Notes under the pieces: generated by a model
What the model saw: the letters and a program-made list of their open reading frames with translations, nothing else
Told to the model about the DNA's origin: nothing
Databases searched by the model: none
Shown here: in pieces, positions 44,245 to 51,384 of the stretch
Numbering within the stretch: position 1 is the stretch's first letter
Layout of the letters: every line of letters begins with the position of its first letter
Translations under genes and position numbers: made by a program
Assembly: GCF_900605015.1 (NCBI RefSeq)
Contig: NZ_LR027573.1
Coordinates: forward strand, 1,035,492-1,099,491
Direction of reading: 5' to 3'
Source: Olsenella sp. Marseille-P4559
GTDB lineage: Bacteria; Actinomycetota; Coriobacteriia; Coriobacteriales; Atopobiaceae
DNA: 64,000 nucleotides

Positions 44245-44496
44245 CTATCGTTTCGTGATTCGATACGTGCCCTGAAGCTTCAACGCCTTCAGGTGGTTGA
44301 TTGTGTAGGTCGCATCCTCCTTGCCGATGATGGTTAGCGTTTGTGCGGGTATTGCAATCTCATAGACCGTTTGCGCTTCCTGCTTCTCGTTCGCACACTT
44401 CTGCTTCAGGGCTTCGTGGGTCTTCTCCATGAGCGCTTGCATTTCCTTCGACATGTGCGTTTCGGTCGGTCTGATTTCGCCCTCGGTCTGATCCAT
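44245..44496 (-). CDS. Small phage protein, unknown
   Basis: 83 residues with a helical N-terminal half (SKEMQALMEKTHEALKQKCANEK) and a beta C-terminal half (YEIAIPAQTLTIIGKEDATYTINHL). In the SSB/mIHF run. No family recognised. Confidence 0.55.
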   Translation of the reverse strand: MDQTEGEIRPTETHMSKEMQALMEKTHEALKQKCANEKQEAQTVYEIAIPAQTLTIIGKEDATYTINHLKALKLQGTYRITKR

Positions 44497-44633
44497 TCCA
44501 CCGCCCTTTTTTACGTGTTCCTGATAATTACTTCTTATCTGCCACTAGCCGTTTTCTGGTAGCGCGTTTTTGGTGTCGCACCTGCGCGTTAATGGCGGTT
44601 CTCTGCCATGCGTGAAAAATAGCCATCCCGACT

Positions 44634-45851
44634 TCATCCCGACACACTTTCGCCGCTTGCCATTACGTCGTTGACGGCTTCCTCAAACACCGCTGCGGCG
44701 CGGGCATCGCTTCCCGGAAGCACATGTGCGTAGATTCGCAACGTGGTTGCCGCGTCTCCATGACCCAAGCGTTGCGATACCTCTTGAACCGCAACGCCGC
44801 TCATAAGAAGCCATGTGGCATGTGTGTGTCGTAGGTCGTGGAACGTGAAGCCTTTGGGCATTCCTGACTGTTCGGCGATGCGCTTAAACGCCTTCGATAT
44901 GGTGGTCGGTCTGCAATAGCCGCCATCGAAGGTGATCAGCGGCGCGTCTGGAGGAAGCTCGCCACAGAATGAGGTGCGTAGTTGTATGTAGCCATCTATC
45001 GTTTCAATGTCTGACTTGTTAAGGGTGATTGGCCGTGAGACACGCCCTTTTGTCTCATTGCGCCTATAGGGCTTCTTTCCTGTCTCTTCTTGCACGGTTC
45101 CGCCAACGATGATTTGCGGATTCTTGTTCTTCTGCGCATCCTTCGAATAGTCACAGTTGCGCACGGCGCACACCTCTCCAACGCGCATTCCGGTTTCGAG
45201 CGCCATCCAAGCGGCAAACGCGTTCATTGCTTTTCTGTACGTCTTGCGGTTTATAATTGATGGTTTAAGCAATGCTTTTAGCTGTGCTTCAATAGTCCTG
45301 AAATCGCCTATGTTCAGCGCTTGCGCATCATGATGAACAAGCTTCGGTTTATCGACGCTTAGCAGCGGGTTCGAATCGCAAACCTTCATCTTTACGAAGA
45401 AGGTAAAGGTGGCGTTGAGAAAGTCATGAACGCCGCGAACGCTGTTCTGCGACAAGCCTTGCCCGCCTTTGTCTTTTGGCGTGAGCAACCTTTGCTCAAA
45501 GCGTGATAGATCAAAGCTGCTAACGTCACGGGCGTTGACGCCGGGAAGGTACTTGGAAACATACTTTGCAAACCTTCTGTAGGCACGCACGCTGTTTGGT
45601 GAGTAGCCCTTAAGCGAACGCATGTCTATGAACTCGTTAAGCAGGTTGTAAAGCAGGGCACCGCCAAGAAGACCGTTGGCGTATTGGCTGGCTTCCCACG
45701 CTTCCGCAAGCTTGATTGCTTGCCCTTCGGTCTTAGCGTCCGGAAGGTCGTGTTGTCTCTCTACCTTCTTGCCGTCATCCGTCCGCCCGATGAACAGACG
45801 TGCCACCCAGACGCCGCGCCTTTCGTCCCATTTGACCTTAACGCCAGCCAT
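44634..45851 (-). CDS. Tyrosine site-specific recombinase (integrase)
   Basis: 405 residues: an Arm-type N-terminal region (VKVKWDERRGVWVARLFIG), SAM-like core-binding domain and catalytic domain with Arg in LETGMRVGEV, HxxR in HDLRHTHATWLL, His in LGHGDAATTLRIY and the Tyr nucleophile at IYAHVL. It looks intact. Unusually it sits in the middle of the early genes, 7 kb from the repressor region and from either end. GAAGGG lies 9 bases before the ATG at 45851. The 137 bases after it (44497-44633) hold a doubled CATCCCGAC and no gene. Confidence 0.9.
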   Translation of the reverse strand: MAGVKVKWDERRGVWVARLFIGRTDDGKKVERQHDLPDAKTEGQAIKLAEAWEASQYANGLLGGALLYNLLNEFIDMRSLKGYSPNSVRAYRRFAKYVSKYLPGVNARDVSSFDLSRFEQRLLTPKDKGGQGLSQNSVRGVHDFLNATFTFFVKMKVCDSNPLLSVDKPKLVHHDAQALNIGDFRTIEAQLKALLKPSIINRKTYRKAMNAFAAWMALETGMRVGEVCAVRNCDYSKDAQKNKNPQIIVGGTVQEETGKKPYRRNETKGRVSRPITLNKSDIETIDGYIQLRTSFCGELPPDAPLITFDGGYCRPTTISKAFKRIAEQSGMPKGFTFHDLRHTHATWLLMSGVAVQEVSQRLGHGDAATTLRIYAHVLPGSDARAAAVFEEAVNDVMASGESVSG

Positions 45852-46020
45852 TTTTGATAGCCCTTCCGATGCCATAAGCCGCTATCATGAATGACGCAAG
45901 GCATGTCAGCACATAGGCAAGCAGCCCGAACAAGACGCCACAGAAGACGCCGACGGCGATTCCAACTCCGATAGGGATAACGACGAAAAGCAGCACGACG
46001 GCTAGACAACCGTTATTCAT
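45838..46020 (-). CDS. Small membrane protein, unknown
   Basis: 60 residues with two hydrophobic spans and a short basic tail (GIGRAIKNGWR). GAGGAA lies 7 bases upstream. It overlaps the integrase start by 14 bases. Confidence 0.6.
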   Translation of the reverse strand: MNNGCLAVVLLFVVIPIGVGIAVGVFCGVLFGLLAYVLTCLASFMIAAYGIGRAIKNGWR

Positions 46021-46022
46021 CG

Positions 46023-46238
46023 CTATTCCTCTTCGTTCCGGGCGATTGCCGCGTTAGCCCACATGACGCATTCTTCAAGCTTCGTGTTAGCCAACGAACG
46101 CTCGCGGCTTTCGGGGCAATCTTTGAGGATGGTTAGCGCAAAGCCCTTAGCCTGTGACCTGATTTCCTCGTAAAGCTCGATTTGGTCTTGGTTCGGCACG
46201 TGGTATGAGAAGTTGTTTTCGATGGTCTTTGAGTTCAT
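46023..46238 (-). CDS. Acb2/Tad1-like anti-defence protein
   Basis: 71 residues. The pattern FSYHVPNQDQIELYEEIRS, then CPESRERSLANTKLEECVMW and ANAAIAR matches the helical-hairpin family of phage proteins including Tad1 (anti-Thoeris) and Acb2 (anti-CBASS). These are sponges that sequester cyclic nucleotide or cADPR-type signals made by bacterial defence systems. AAGGGG precedes the ATG at 46238. Ligand cannot be told from sequence. Confidence 0.75.
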   Translation of the reverse strand: MNSKTIENNFSYHVPNQDQIELYEEIRSQAKGFALTILKDCPESRERSLANTKLEECVMWANAAIARNEEE

Positions 46239-46248
46239 GAAATACCCC

Positions 46249-46392
46249 TTAGAACGTGGCAACGATTGACGTAATGAACGCAACTGCAAGGATGAAAAGC
46301 CTTAGTTGCTCGATAGCCCACAAGACAAGCAGCAACGCGCATGTAGCGGCTGCAATGGCGATAACAAACGGAATGGCTTTGCGGCGTCTCAC
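46249..46392 (-). CDS. 47-aa membrane protein, unknown
   Basis: Starts at a GTG overlapping the TGA of the DUF3310 gene (GTGA). After an RRRK basic start come two hydrophobic spans (IPFVIAIAAATCALLLVLW and LFILAVAFITSIVATF). It ends 10 bases before the anti-defence gene. Function unknown. Confidence 0.5.
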   Translation of the reverse strand: MRRRKAIPFVIAIAAATCALLLVLWAIEQLRLFILAVAFITSIVATF

Positions 46393-46688
46393 TGCTCGCC
46401 GCCATCTCTGCCGTTGATCTCTTCAATCAGAAAGTCGATGCACTGCTTGCACTTCTGCAAGTCCTCGATGCCGTTCTTCTTGTCCCAACGCCAAAGGTAT
46501 TTGAATGCGCATCCCCACCAATAGAACGCCATCGGCGAAAAGAACTTCACTGCTTCGATTGCGTGATTGCACCAATCGAGGTAATCGTTGCCCATTGCAG
46601 CCCTCATAGCGTCCTTACACTCAATATCGCCGTTGGCGTAATGGGACGGGTGCGAAATAGCGTTCATAGCTCCGTTTTTTTCGCTCAT
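46389..46688 (-). CDS. DUF3310 (SaV-like) phage protein
   Basis: 99 residues with HPSHYANGDIECKDAMRAAM and FYWWGCAFKYLWRWDKKNG, the signature of DUF3310, often found in phage nucleotide/early modules. GAAGGA precedes the ATG. Function unproved in the family. Confidence 0.85.
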   Translation of the reverse strand: MSEKNGAMNAISHPSHYANGDIECKDAMRAAMGNDYLDWCNHAIEAVKFFSPMAFYWWGCAFKYLWRWDKKNGIEDLQKCKQCIDFLIEEINGRDGGEQ

Positions 46689-46824
46689 TGCGCGATCCTT
46701 CTCTCTGCTTTGATTGCTTTACCAGCTCGCTTAGAAACTGCTTGTCAATAAACGTCGCTGTTAGTTCGATGTGCCATCCATTGGCTGCTGATGCTTCGGG
46801 CTGTGATGCGCTCACGTCATCCAT
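46621..46824 (-). CDS. Small early phage ORF, uncertain
   Basis: 67 residues beginning with an ATG that overlaps the end of the previous ORF (GGATGACGTGA). N-terminal half acidic to neutral (GWHIELTATFIDKQFLSELVKQ), C-terminal half basic. It runs 68 bases into the DUF3310 gene, so either the overlap is real or the true gene is shorter. Confidence 0.4.
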   Translation of the reverse strand: MDDVSASQPEASAANGWHIELTATFIDKQFLSELVKQSKQREGSRNERKKRSYERYFAPVPLRQRRY

Positions 46825-47000
46825 CGACCGACACCCCCCAGCGCATCAAGACGCGATTTGAAGCGCTCTAGCGTCTCTTTCGGCTTGGTGTGGTGTCCGC
46901 TGTTGATTGCTTCGTCAGCGAACGCGTAAAGGTCGCGTGTGACGCTCTCCAACGTGTCGGAAGAATCGCTGCTTGATTCACCCGCTGTTTTCGTGCGCAC
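46812..47000 (-). CDS. Small helical phage protein, unknown
   Basis: 62 residues, GTG start right after the stop of the previous ORF. Helical with VTRDLYAFADEAINSG and LERFKSRLDALG. No ribosome site of its own, so probably translated by coupling. Confidence 0.5.
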   Translation of the reverse strand: MRTKTAGESSSDSSDTLESVTRDLYAFADEAINSGHHTKPKETLERFKSRLDALGGVGRWMT

Positions 47001-47003
47001 GTG

Positions 47004-47300
47004 TTATCGCTCATGCTTCCGTTCCTTTCTCCGTCTCTTCGGCTCGAACTCCATGCACCCACAAGCAGCGCTGCAACAGTTGTTCGGACTGTCGAACGGC
47101 TCAACCCTTATGCCGTGCTCGCTGCACCTCCAAATCTCTTGACCTTCCATCCACGGGTAAATCTCTGTACGCCTACGCTCTCGCTTCAAATCGCGCTCGA
47201 AGTGCTTGCAGATGCCGCACACGTCGCGGTAATCGCTCTTGTTCTTCAAGTTCCGCCCTCCGCGTGTTCCAGAAGTGCCCGCATTGCCGTCTAATTTCAC
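47004..47300 (-). CDS. Cys-rich phage protein, likely zinc-binding
   Basis: 98 residues with VCGICKHF, RCSEHGIRV and CCSAACGCMEF, an arrangement of Cys pairs fit for zinc. Highly charged tail (EPKRRRKERKHER). GTG start 3 bases after the upstream gene. No family recognised. Confidence 0.55.
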   Translation of the reverse strand: MKLDGNAGTSGTRGGRNLKNKSDYRDVCGICKHFERDLKRERRRTEIYPWMEGQEIWRCSEHGIRVEPFDSPNNCCSAACGCMEFEPKRRRKERKHER

Positions 47301-47303
47301 GTC

Positions 47304-47849
47304 TCAGGCTCTTTCGCGTCCTTTTGCGGGTGTGTCTTCCGTTTTCGTTGTTTCCGTCGCTCTCGCGGCTTCTCCGTGGCCCATTGCGTCCGTCCCATAG
47401 CAAGCCGGTGCAAGACCGGTTGAAGCGGCATTTGCAGACGCCGTGCGGTAGACGGCGCGTTCAACGCCCATCCACTCGGAAATCCAACGCATGAAGGCAC
47501 GCAAGAAGGGCTGTATAGTTGTGCCATTAGCCCAACCGGCAAAGCCGATATAGCCGTCATCGTTGAAGCTGATTGCTTCCCTTCCGTGGAAGTAGAAGCC
47601 TGAAACGAACAGGTAGGCGCTTTGAATGCCTATGCCTGATTCGGCAACGGTGATTTGCGGCGCGGTCCTCTTGCGATAGGAAGGCCGCATTTCCATGTGC
47701 TCGCCGTTGCGCTCATGCTGTGCGTACTCGATGCACAAGAAGCCCTGAAGCGCTCGAACGTCGTTGGCTGAAACCTTCGAATAGGTCAGGTTGTCGTTGA
47801 ACAGCTTGCGCGCTTGGTCACGCGTCAGCTTGGTTTCGTTGAGAATCAC
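47304..47849 (-). CDS. Early phage protein, unknown
   Basis: 181 residues. N-terminal helical part (TRDQARKLFNDNLTYSKVSANDVRAL) then a beta-rich middle (YLFVSGFYFHGREAISFNDDGYIGF). GTG at 47849 with AAAGGAG upstream. Lies between the candidate origin and the Cys-rich gene. No family recognised. Confidence 0.6.
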   Translation of the reverse strand: MILNETKLTRDQARKLFNDNLTYSKVSANDVRALQGFLCIEYAQHERNGEHMEMRPSYRKRTAPQITVAESGIGIQSAYLFVSGFYFHGREAISFNDDGYIGFAGWANGTTIQPFLRAFMRWISEWMGVERAVYRTASANAASTGLAPACYGTDAMGHGEAARATETTKTEDTPAKGRERA

Positions 47850-47871
47850 TTTTCATCGCTCCTTTGGCGTT

Positions 47872-47903
47872 GTTGAAAACTTGGTTGAAAACCTGTTGAA
47901 AAC
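47872..47903. other. Three GTTGAAAAC iterons (candidate phage origin)
   Basis: GTTGAAAAC at 47872-47880, 47884-47892 and 47895-47903, spaced 12 and 11 bases, about one helical turn. An A-rich stretch follows to 47940. They lie just after the replication initiator gene, as in phages whose origin is beside the initiator. Confidence 0.5.
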
Positions 47904-47971
47904 TCTGTGGATTCAAAAAGAAGGAAGAAGCAAGGAAGAAAACCGTTCTTGTTAGTCAACGCCACAAGTAC

Positions 47972-48013
47972 GACGGTTTGGTTTGGTTTGGTGTAGTACC
48001 AAACCAAACCGTC
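47972..48013. repeat. Large inverted repeat beside the iterons
   Basis: GACGGTTTGGTTTGG and CCAAACCAAACCGTC are perfect 15-bp arms with a 12-base loop; TCTTG repeats follow. No T-run on the minus strand. It could be a single-strand initiation structure of the origin. The rest of 47850-48121 shows no gene. Confidence 0.6.
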
Positions 48014-48121
48014 TTGTCTTGTCTTGTTTTGTTTAGTTGCTTAGCCACAACGGAAATCAAAGGTTTAGCAATGGTTTTCACTGTGCTTTCTGCTCTAATC
48101 TCAAACACCGTGACGGCTCCT

Positions 48122-48565
48122 TTACTCTTCCTTGTCGCTGTTTTTCCTTGGTCTGCCACCCATGCGCCCACCGGCACGCTTGCGCCCGAAATAGAGTGAG
48201 TTCTCAAACATTCGTTTGCTGTAGAGTTCGCCGTTTTCCGCTTGGTTCAACAGACCGATTTCGAAAAGGCAATCAACAAAAGCGGTGGTTTCCTCGATGG
48301 TTATTACTTCCTCGAAGTTGCTGTGGTCGAACCCCAAGATGCCGCCAAGAATCAGCTTGTCTTCGGCTGTGCTGAAAGGCACCGTGTGACCGTCAGAAGC
48401 CGCCAGATGTTCGCACAAGCGCCACCAGCGCCCGTATCCCTCATAGCCCATGCGCCTAATGAGCCGTTGGCATTTAATGTCCGCCGACGCGTTAGAATCG
48501 TGAGGGAAGAACTTCATCGGCTTTAGGGCAAGGGCGGCTACTGCGTCTGTTGCGAGCTTAGCCAT
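48122..48565 (-). CDS. Phage replication initiator-like protein (DUF4373 type)
   Basis: 147 residues. MKFFPHDSNASADIKCQRLIRRMGYEGYGRWW is the family's winged-helix start (residues ~17-48). The C-terminus is basic and Gly/Arg-rich (RKRAGGRMGGRPRK). Proteins of this type organise replisomes at phage origins. It overlaps its upstream neighbour by 8 bases. Confidence 0.8.
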   Translation of the reverse strand: MAKLATDAVAALALKPMKFFPHDSNASADIKCQRLIRRMGYEGYGRWWRLCEHLAASDGHTVPFSTAEDKLILGGILGFDHSNFEEVITIEETTAFVDCLFEIGLLNQAENGELYSKRMFENSLYFGRKRAGGRMGGRPRKNSDKEE

Positions 48566-48857
48566 GATCCACTACGCCCGATTCGTCCAACGTCATTTCA
48601 ACGTAGGCTTTGCCCGCCGCGAGAATCGCTTGCTTGTAGCACTCTGCAATCCGCGTGCTGTCGCCCGCGCTCACGTCATCGACAATCGAACCAGCGGCGG
48701 CAAGCCCTGCGAGAAACCCCGCCTTGATGGCGTACTTGTCGAGCGTTATGGTTTCGTGCGTCTTGCCGTTGACCAAATCGACGGTGCAATCCGTGTCGTA
48801 TGCAAGGCAGTAAAGCGTCTCGATTCGCTTTGCTATCTGCTCTGATTTCTTAGGCAT
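48558..48857 (-). CDS. Early phage protein, unknown
   Basis: 99 residues, helical with a small beta unit (DCTVDLVNGKTHETITLD) and AGFLAGLAAAGSIV. Overlaps both neighbours, as in an early operon. No family recognised. Confidence 0.55.
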   Translation of the reverse strand: MPKKSEQIAKRIETLYCLAYDTDCTVDLVNGKTHETITLDKYAIKAGFLAGLAAAGSIVDDVSAGDSTRIAECYKQAILAAGKAYVEMTLDESGVVDHG

Positions 48858-49291
48858 TCTGCTATTTCCTTTTCGAGGTCATCGAACATTGACTTGCGCT
48901 TCTCAATCCGCAACGTGGGGTGCATTGAAAGCAGCCAACGCGCCAGAAGCGGCGTAACGGTGTTGTTGATGCAATAGTTGTGCTCTGCGCCGTATTGGTC
49001 GATGTAAGGCACCGCAACAAGGCGTGTGCGCCCCTCGTAGCGTTGGCGCTCGATTAGGTACTTGGTCGATACGGTCAAGCCCCTAGCGTCGATGCCAAGC
49101 GCAACGGCTTCTATCTCATGAGCCGCCTTCGGGTTAGCCTTGAGCCACGCCATGAACAGATCTACGTAGCTTCGAGCCTTAAGCGGTATCGGGTAGGTTG
49201 CCGCGCGTTCCTGCGCCACGACGGCTTCAATGGGATACGTGAAGTCATCGACGTTGATTTGCGGCGCTTCAAGCGTCTTAGCGGTTGACAT
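48833..49291 (-). CDS. Early phage protein, unknown
   Basis: 152 residues, start chosen at the ATG at 49291 (the longer frame is a shadow of the upstream gene). Acidic N-terminus (APQINVDDFTYPIEAVVAQE), then a helical core (YVDLFMAWLKANPKAAHEIEAVALG). Ends in a helix (MFDDLEKEIAECLRNQSR). No family recognised. Confidence 0.55.
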   Translation of the reverse strand: MSTAKTLEAPQINVDDFTYPIEAVVAQERAATYPIPLKARSYVDLFMAWLKANPKAAHEIEAVALGIDARGLTVSTKYLIERQRYEGRTRLVAVPYIDQYGAEHNYCINNTVTPLLARWLLSMHPTLRIEKRKSMFDDLEKEIAECLRNQSR

Positions 49292-49691
49292 AGCGCACCA
49301 CCGCATAGAACAACGCCGCGTCAAAGCCCATGGCTGCAAGAAACGCCGCATCGCCGTAAACGTCCATCAGGGGGATTTGGAAGACAGCAACAGCCATTGG
49401 CAGAATGCCGGTGATTGTGAGCACTGTGAAGGCGTACAAGACGCCTTTCTTCAGCCAATCCAGCGGCGTTATAATGGGTTCGTCAAATCGCGGGTAGCGG
49501 TTTTGGCTTGTAAGCGTGCGAGTTCCAGCCGTGCGCTTGCTTCTTTTTTCCGGCAATCCGTACCGTTCGCAAGACTGTGAAAGAAAGCCTTCTGCGTAGC
49601 GTCCTGATGCTCGCGGCGTCGGTCTACGGTGTACGTTATTACCATTGGTTAAACCTTTGGTAATTCCAATGGTTTTCGTCGTGGTTCTCAT
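49278..49691 (-). CDS. Phage membrane protein, unknown
   Basis: 137 residues with a basic Arg/Thr-rich first half and two hydrophobic spans in the second half (GVLYAFTVLTITGILPMAVAVF; AAFLAAMGFDAALFYAVV). AAAGGAG precedes the ATG. No family recognised. Confidence 0.5.
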   Translation of the reverse strand: MRTTTKTIGITKGLTNGNNVHRRPTPRASGRYAEGFLSQSCERYGLPEKRSKRTAGTRTLTSQNRYPRFDEPIITPLDWLKKGVLYAFTVLTITGILPMAVAVFQIPLMDVYGDAAFLAAMGFDAALFYAVVRYVNR

Positions 49692-49773
49692 TCAACTTCT
49701 CCTTTCCTTCCTTCCTGAAAACTTTTGGTTTTGGCGGTGGCTAAGCTGTGGTAACGCGCTAGACCGTCAAGCC

Positions 49774-49977
49774 CTACACGTGTTTCAACGGCTCAACCCC
49801 CAACAATTCATCTGCTGAGCACTCATAAAGCCTGCAAAGCTCAATAAGCTTCAGTGCCGTTGGATAGGTCTTGTCGTTCTCCCATGAACTAAGCGTTGTG
49901 ATTGAAATTCCAAGTGATGTTGCGGCTTCCTGCGCGGTGTATCCCTTTTGCTCACGTGCCTTGCGGTAGTTGTTCAT
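49774..49977 (-). CDS. Cro-like XRE regulator
   Basis: 67 residues, a single helix-turn-helix (KGYTAQEAATSLGISITTLSSWENDKTYP). The ATG at 49977 follows GGGGTG. It faces the repressor gene across a 156-base control region, the usual lysis-lysogeny switch. Confidence 0.85.
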   Translation of the reverse strand: MNNYRKAREQKGYTAQEAATSLGISITTLSSWENDKTYPTALKLIELCRLYECSADELLGVEPLKHV

Positions 49978-50019
49978 CAGCTCACCCCCTCGCACAAGCT
50001 GTAATCCGTTTTGTATTGT

Positions 50020-50041
50020 AAGTAAGCCATTCGGCTTACTT
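50020..50041. promoter_or_regulatory. Operator palindrome in the lysogeny control region
   Basis: AAGTAAGCC and GGCTTACTT are perfect 9-bp arms around ATTC. A third half-site TAAGCC is at 50056-50061. It lies between the divergent regulators, so it is a likely binding site for one or both. A TTGTATACAA palindrome near 50090 may hold the -10 of the repressor promoter. Confidence 0.65.
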
Positions 50042-50133
50042 TACAGATTCGATAATAAGCCGAACGGTCTAGCGCGTCAATAATTATTTGTATACAATTA
50101 TCCGCAACGATTACTGTTGAAAGGGATTCGGCA

Positions 50134-50376
50134 ATGGAAGCAGGGAACTTAAAGCGGCTGATTGGGCAACGCATCGCCATAGCACGCAAAGCAGCTGACA
50201 TGAGCCAAGATCAAGTAGCAAAGGCAATTAACGTTCACAAACAGACTATTTCGCGATGGGAACGCGGCGAACGCGTACCCAATGGCGAGGAAATACGCTT
50301 GTTGGTTGAGCTGCTAGGCTGTTCAGCTAATTTCATTTTGGGGTTATCTGACACATTGACTGTCAGGGAAAAATAA
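50134..50376 (+). CDS. CI-like XRE repressor
   Basis: 80 residues, almost only a helix-turn-helix (ADMSQDQVAKAINVHKQTISRWERGERVP) and a dimer helix; it lacks the peptidase domain of classical CI, so induction would not be by RecA self-cleavage. GAAAGGGA lies 10 bases before the ATG. First gene of the + strand lysogeny module. Confidence 0.8.
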   Translation: MEAGNLKRLIGQRIAIARKAADMSQDQVAKAINVHKQTISRWERGERVPNGEEIRLLVELLGCSANFILGLSDTLTVREK

Positions 50377-50391
50377 GTCGAAAGGCTGATC

Positions 50392-51291
50392 ATGACACGT
50401 AAAGAGACCTTGCAGAAGCTAGACCCGAAGAATGTAATCGTCTTCGACACGGAAACCACCGGCACCAACGTTGGCGGAAACGATGAAGTTCTATCGCTTG
50501 CAGTGATGAACATAGCTGGTGACGTTCTCTTCTATGACACGTTCAAGCCTACGCACCGCAAGCGTTGGTCAAAGGCAGAAGCAATCAATGGCATTAGCCC
50601 CGACATGGTGAAGGACAAGCAGACGATAGAAGAACGCAAGGGCGAGATTGAACCGATATTCAAATCCGCAAGGCTCTATGTCGCCTATAACGCAGACTTC
50701 GACCTAGGCTTCTTGCGTGCAGCCGGTCTTGATGTGCCAGAACATCAAACATTCGACGTGATGAAGGAATTTGCGAAGATTCATGGCGAATGGAACCCGC
50801 AATTTGAAGAATGGCAATGGTGCAAGCTCGAAGACTGCGCCGCGTATTACGATTATCGAGACTTTGGAGCGCACGACGCATTGGCTGACGTGAAGGCAAC
50901 TTCTCATTGCTATAAATCTATTCTCGATGATTTTCTATTTGAAGAGCCGCGCCGCCGCCCAAAGATGGTTGAAGACGAATTCGGGGACACGTACCCCGAA
51001 TATGACGATGAAGAATACAGAACGATTGTTTCTAGCGGGTATGCCGAAGAGACTGCAGAGAATGCGTCATCTACCGACACCAACACGCAATACGAAAGCG
51101 TCACTCCAAAACCTGAAACGCATCAGGAAGCAAGCAAACAGCTTGGCAAGGCAAAGCCCGCACTTGTGGTTGTATGCGTTCTGTGCGTCATCGTGGGCTT
51201 GCTAATAACCTTCTCGGGTGCTCCTGTCGTTGGCATTCTGCTTTTGGCTTTTGGCGTGATATTGGCGCTTGTGGCAAAGGGAAACAAATAG
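50392..51291 (+). CDS. DnaQ-like 3'-5' exonuclease with C-terminal membrane anchor
   Basis: 299 residues. Residues ~12-175 are a DEDDh exonuclease: FDTETTG (Asp and Glu), NADFD and the late HDALADV. A charged linker (~180-255) leads to two membrane spans (PALVVVCVLCVIVGLLITF; VVGILLLAFGVILALV). It sits 16 bases after the repressor in the constitutive lysogeny unit, which is the usual place for superinfection-exclusion or defence genes; a role as a membrane-localised nuclease against incoming DNA is inference. Confidence 0.75.
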   Translation: MTRKETLQKLDPKNVIVFDTETTGTNVGGNDEVLSLAVMNIAGDVLFYDTFKPTHRKRWSKAEAINGISPDMVKDKQTIEERKGEIEPIFKSARLYVAYNADFDLGFLRAAGLDVPEHQTFDVMKEFAKIHGEWNPQFEEWQWCKLEDCAAYYDYRDFGAHDALADVKATSHCYKSILDDFLFEEPRRRPKMVEDEFGDTYPEYDDEEYRTIVSSGYAEETAENASSTDTNTQYESVTPKPETHQEASKQLGKAKPALVVVCVLCVIVGLLITFSGAPVVGILLLAFGVILALVAKGNK

Positions 51292-51296
51292 ACAAA

Positions 51297-51332
51297 GCCC
51301 CACGCGGGAACTTGGCAGAACGCACGTGGGGC
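51297..51332 (+). other. Hairpin between exonuclease and recombinase genes
   Basis: GCCCCACG and CGTGGGGC pair across 20 bases, just after the exonuclease stop. There is no T-run. Possibly limits readthrough into the recombinase gene. Confidence 0.4.
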
Positions 51333-51384
51333 AAATCAAGAAGCAGGGCGCTTTGTGGCGCTCGCTCTAGGAAGTGAGTTTAGC

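Noticed and set aside
44520..44633. attP for the tyrosine integrase (doubled CATCCCGAC)
   Set aside because: Too short, not present at the prophage ends, and without arm-site repeats that I could see.
47304..47560. Overlapping minus-strand ORF at 47297-47560
   Set aside because: Shadow of the 181-residue early protein, with no ribosome site.
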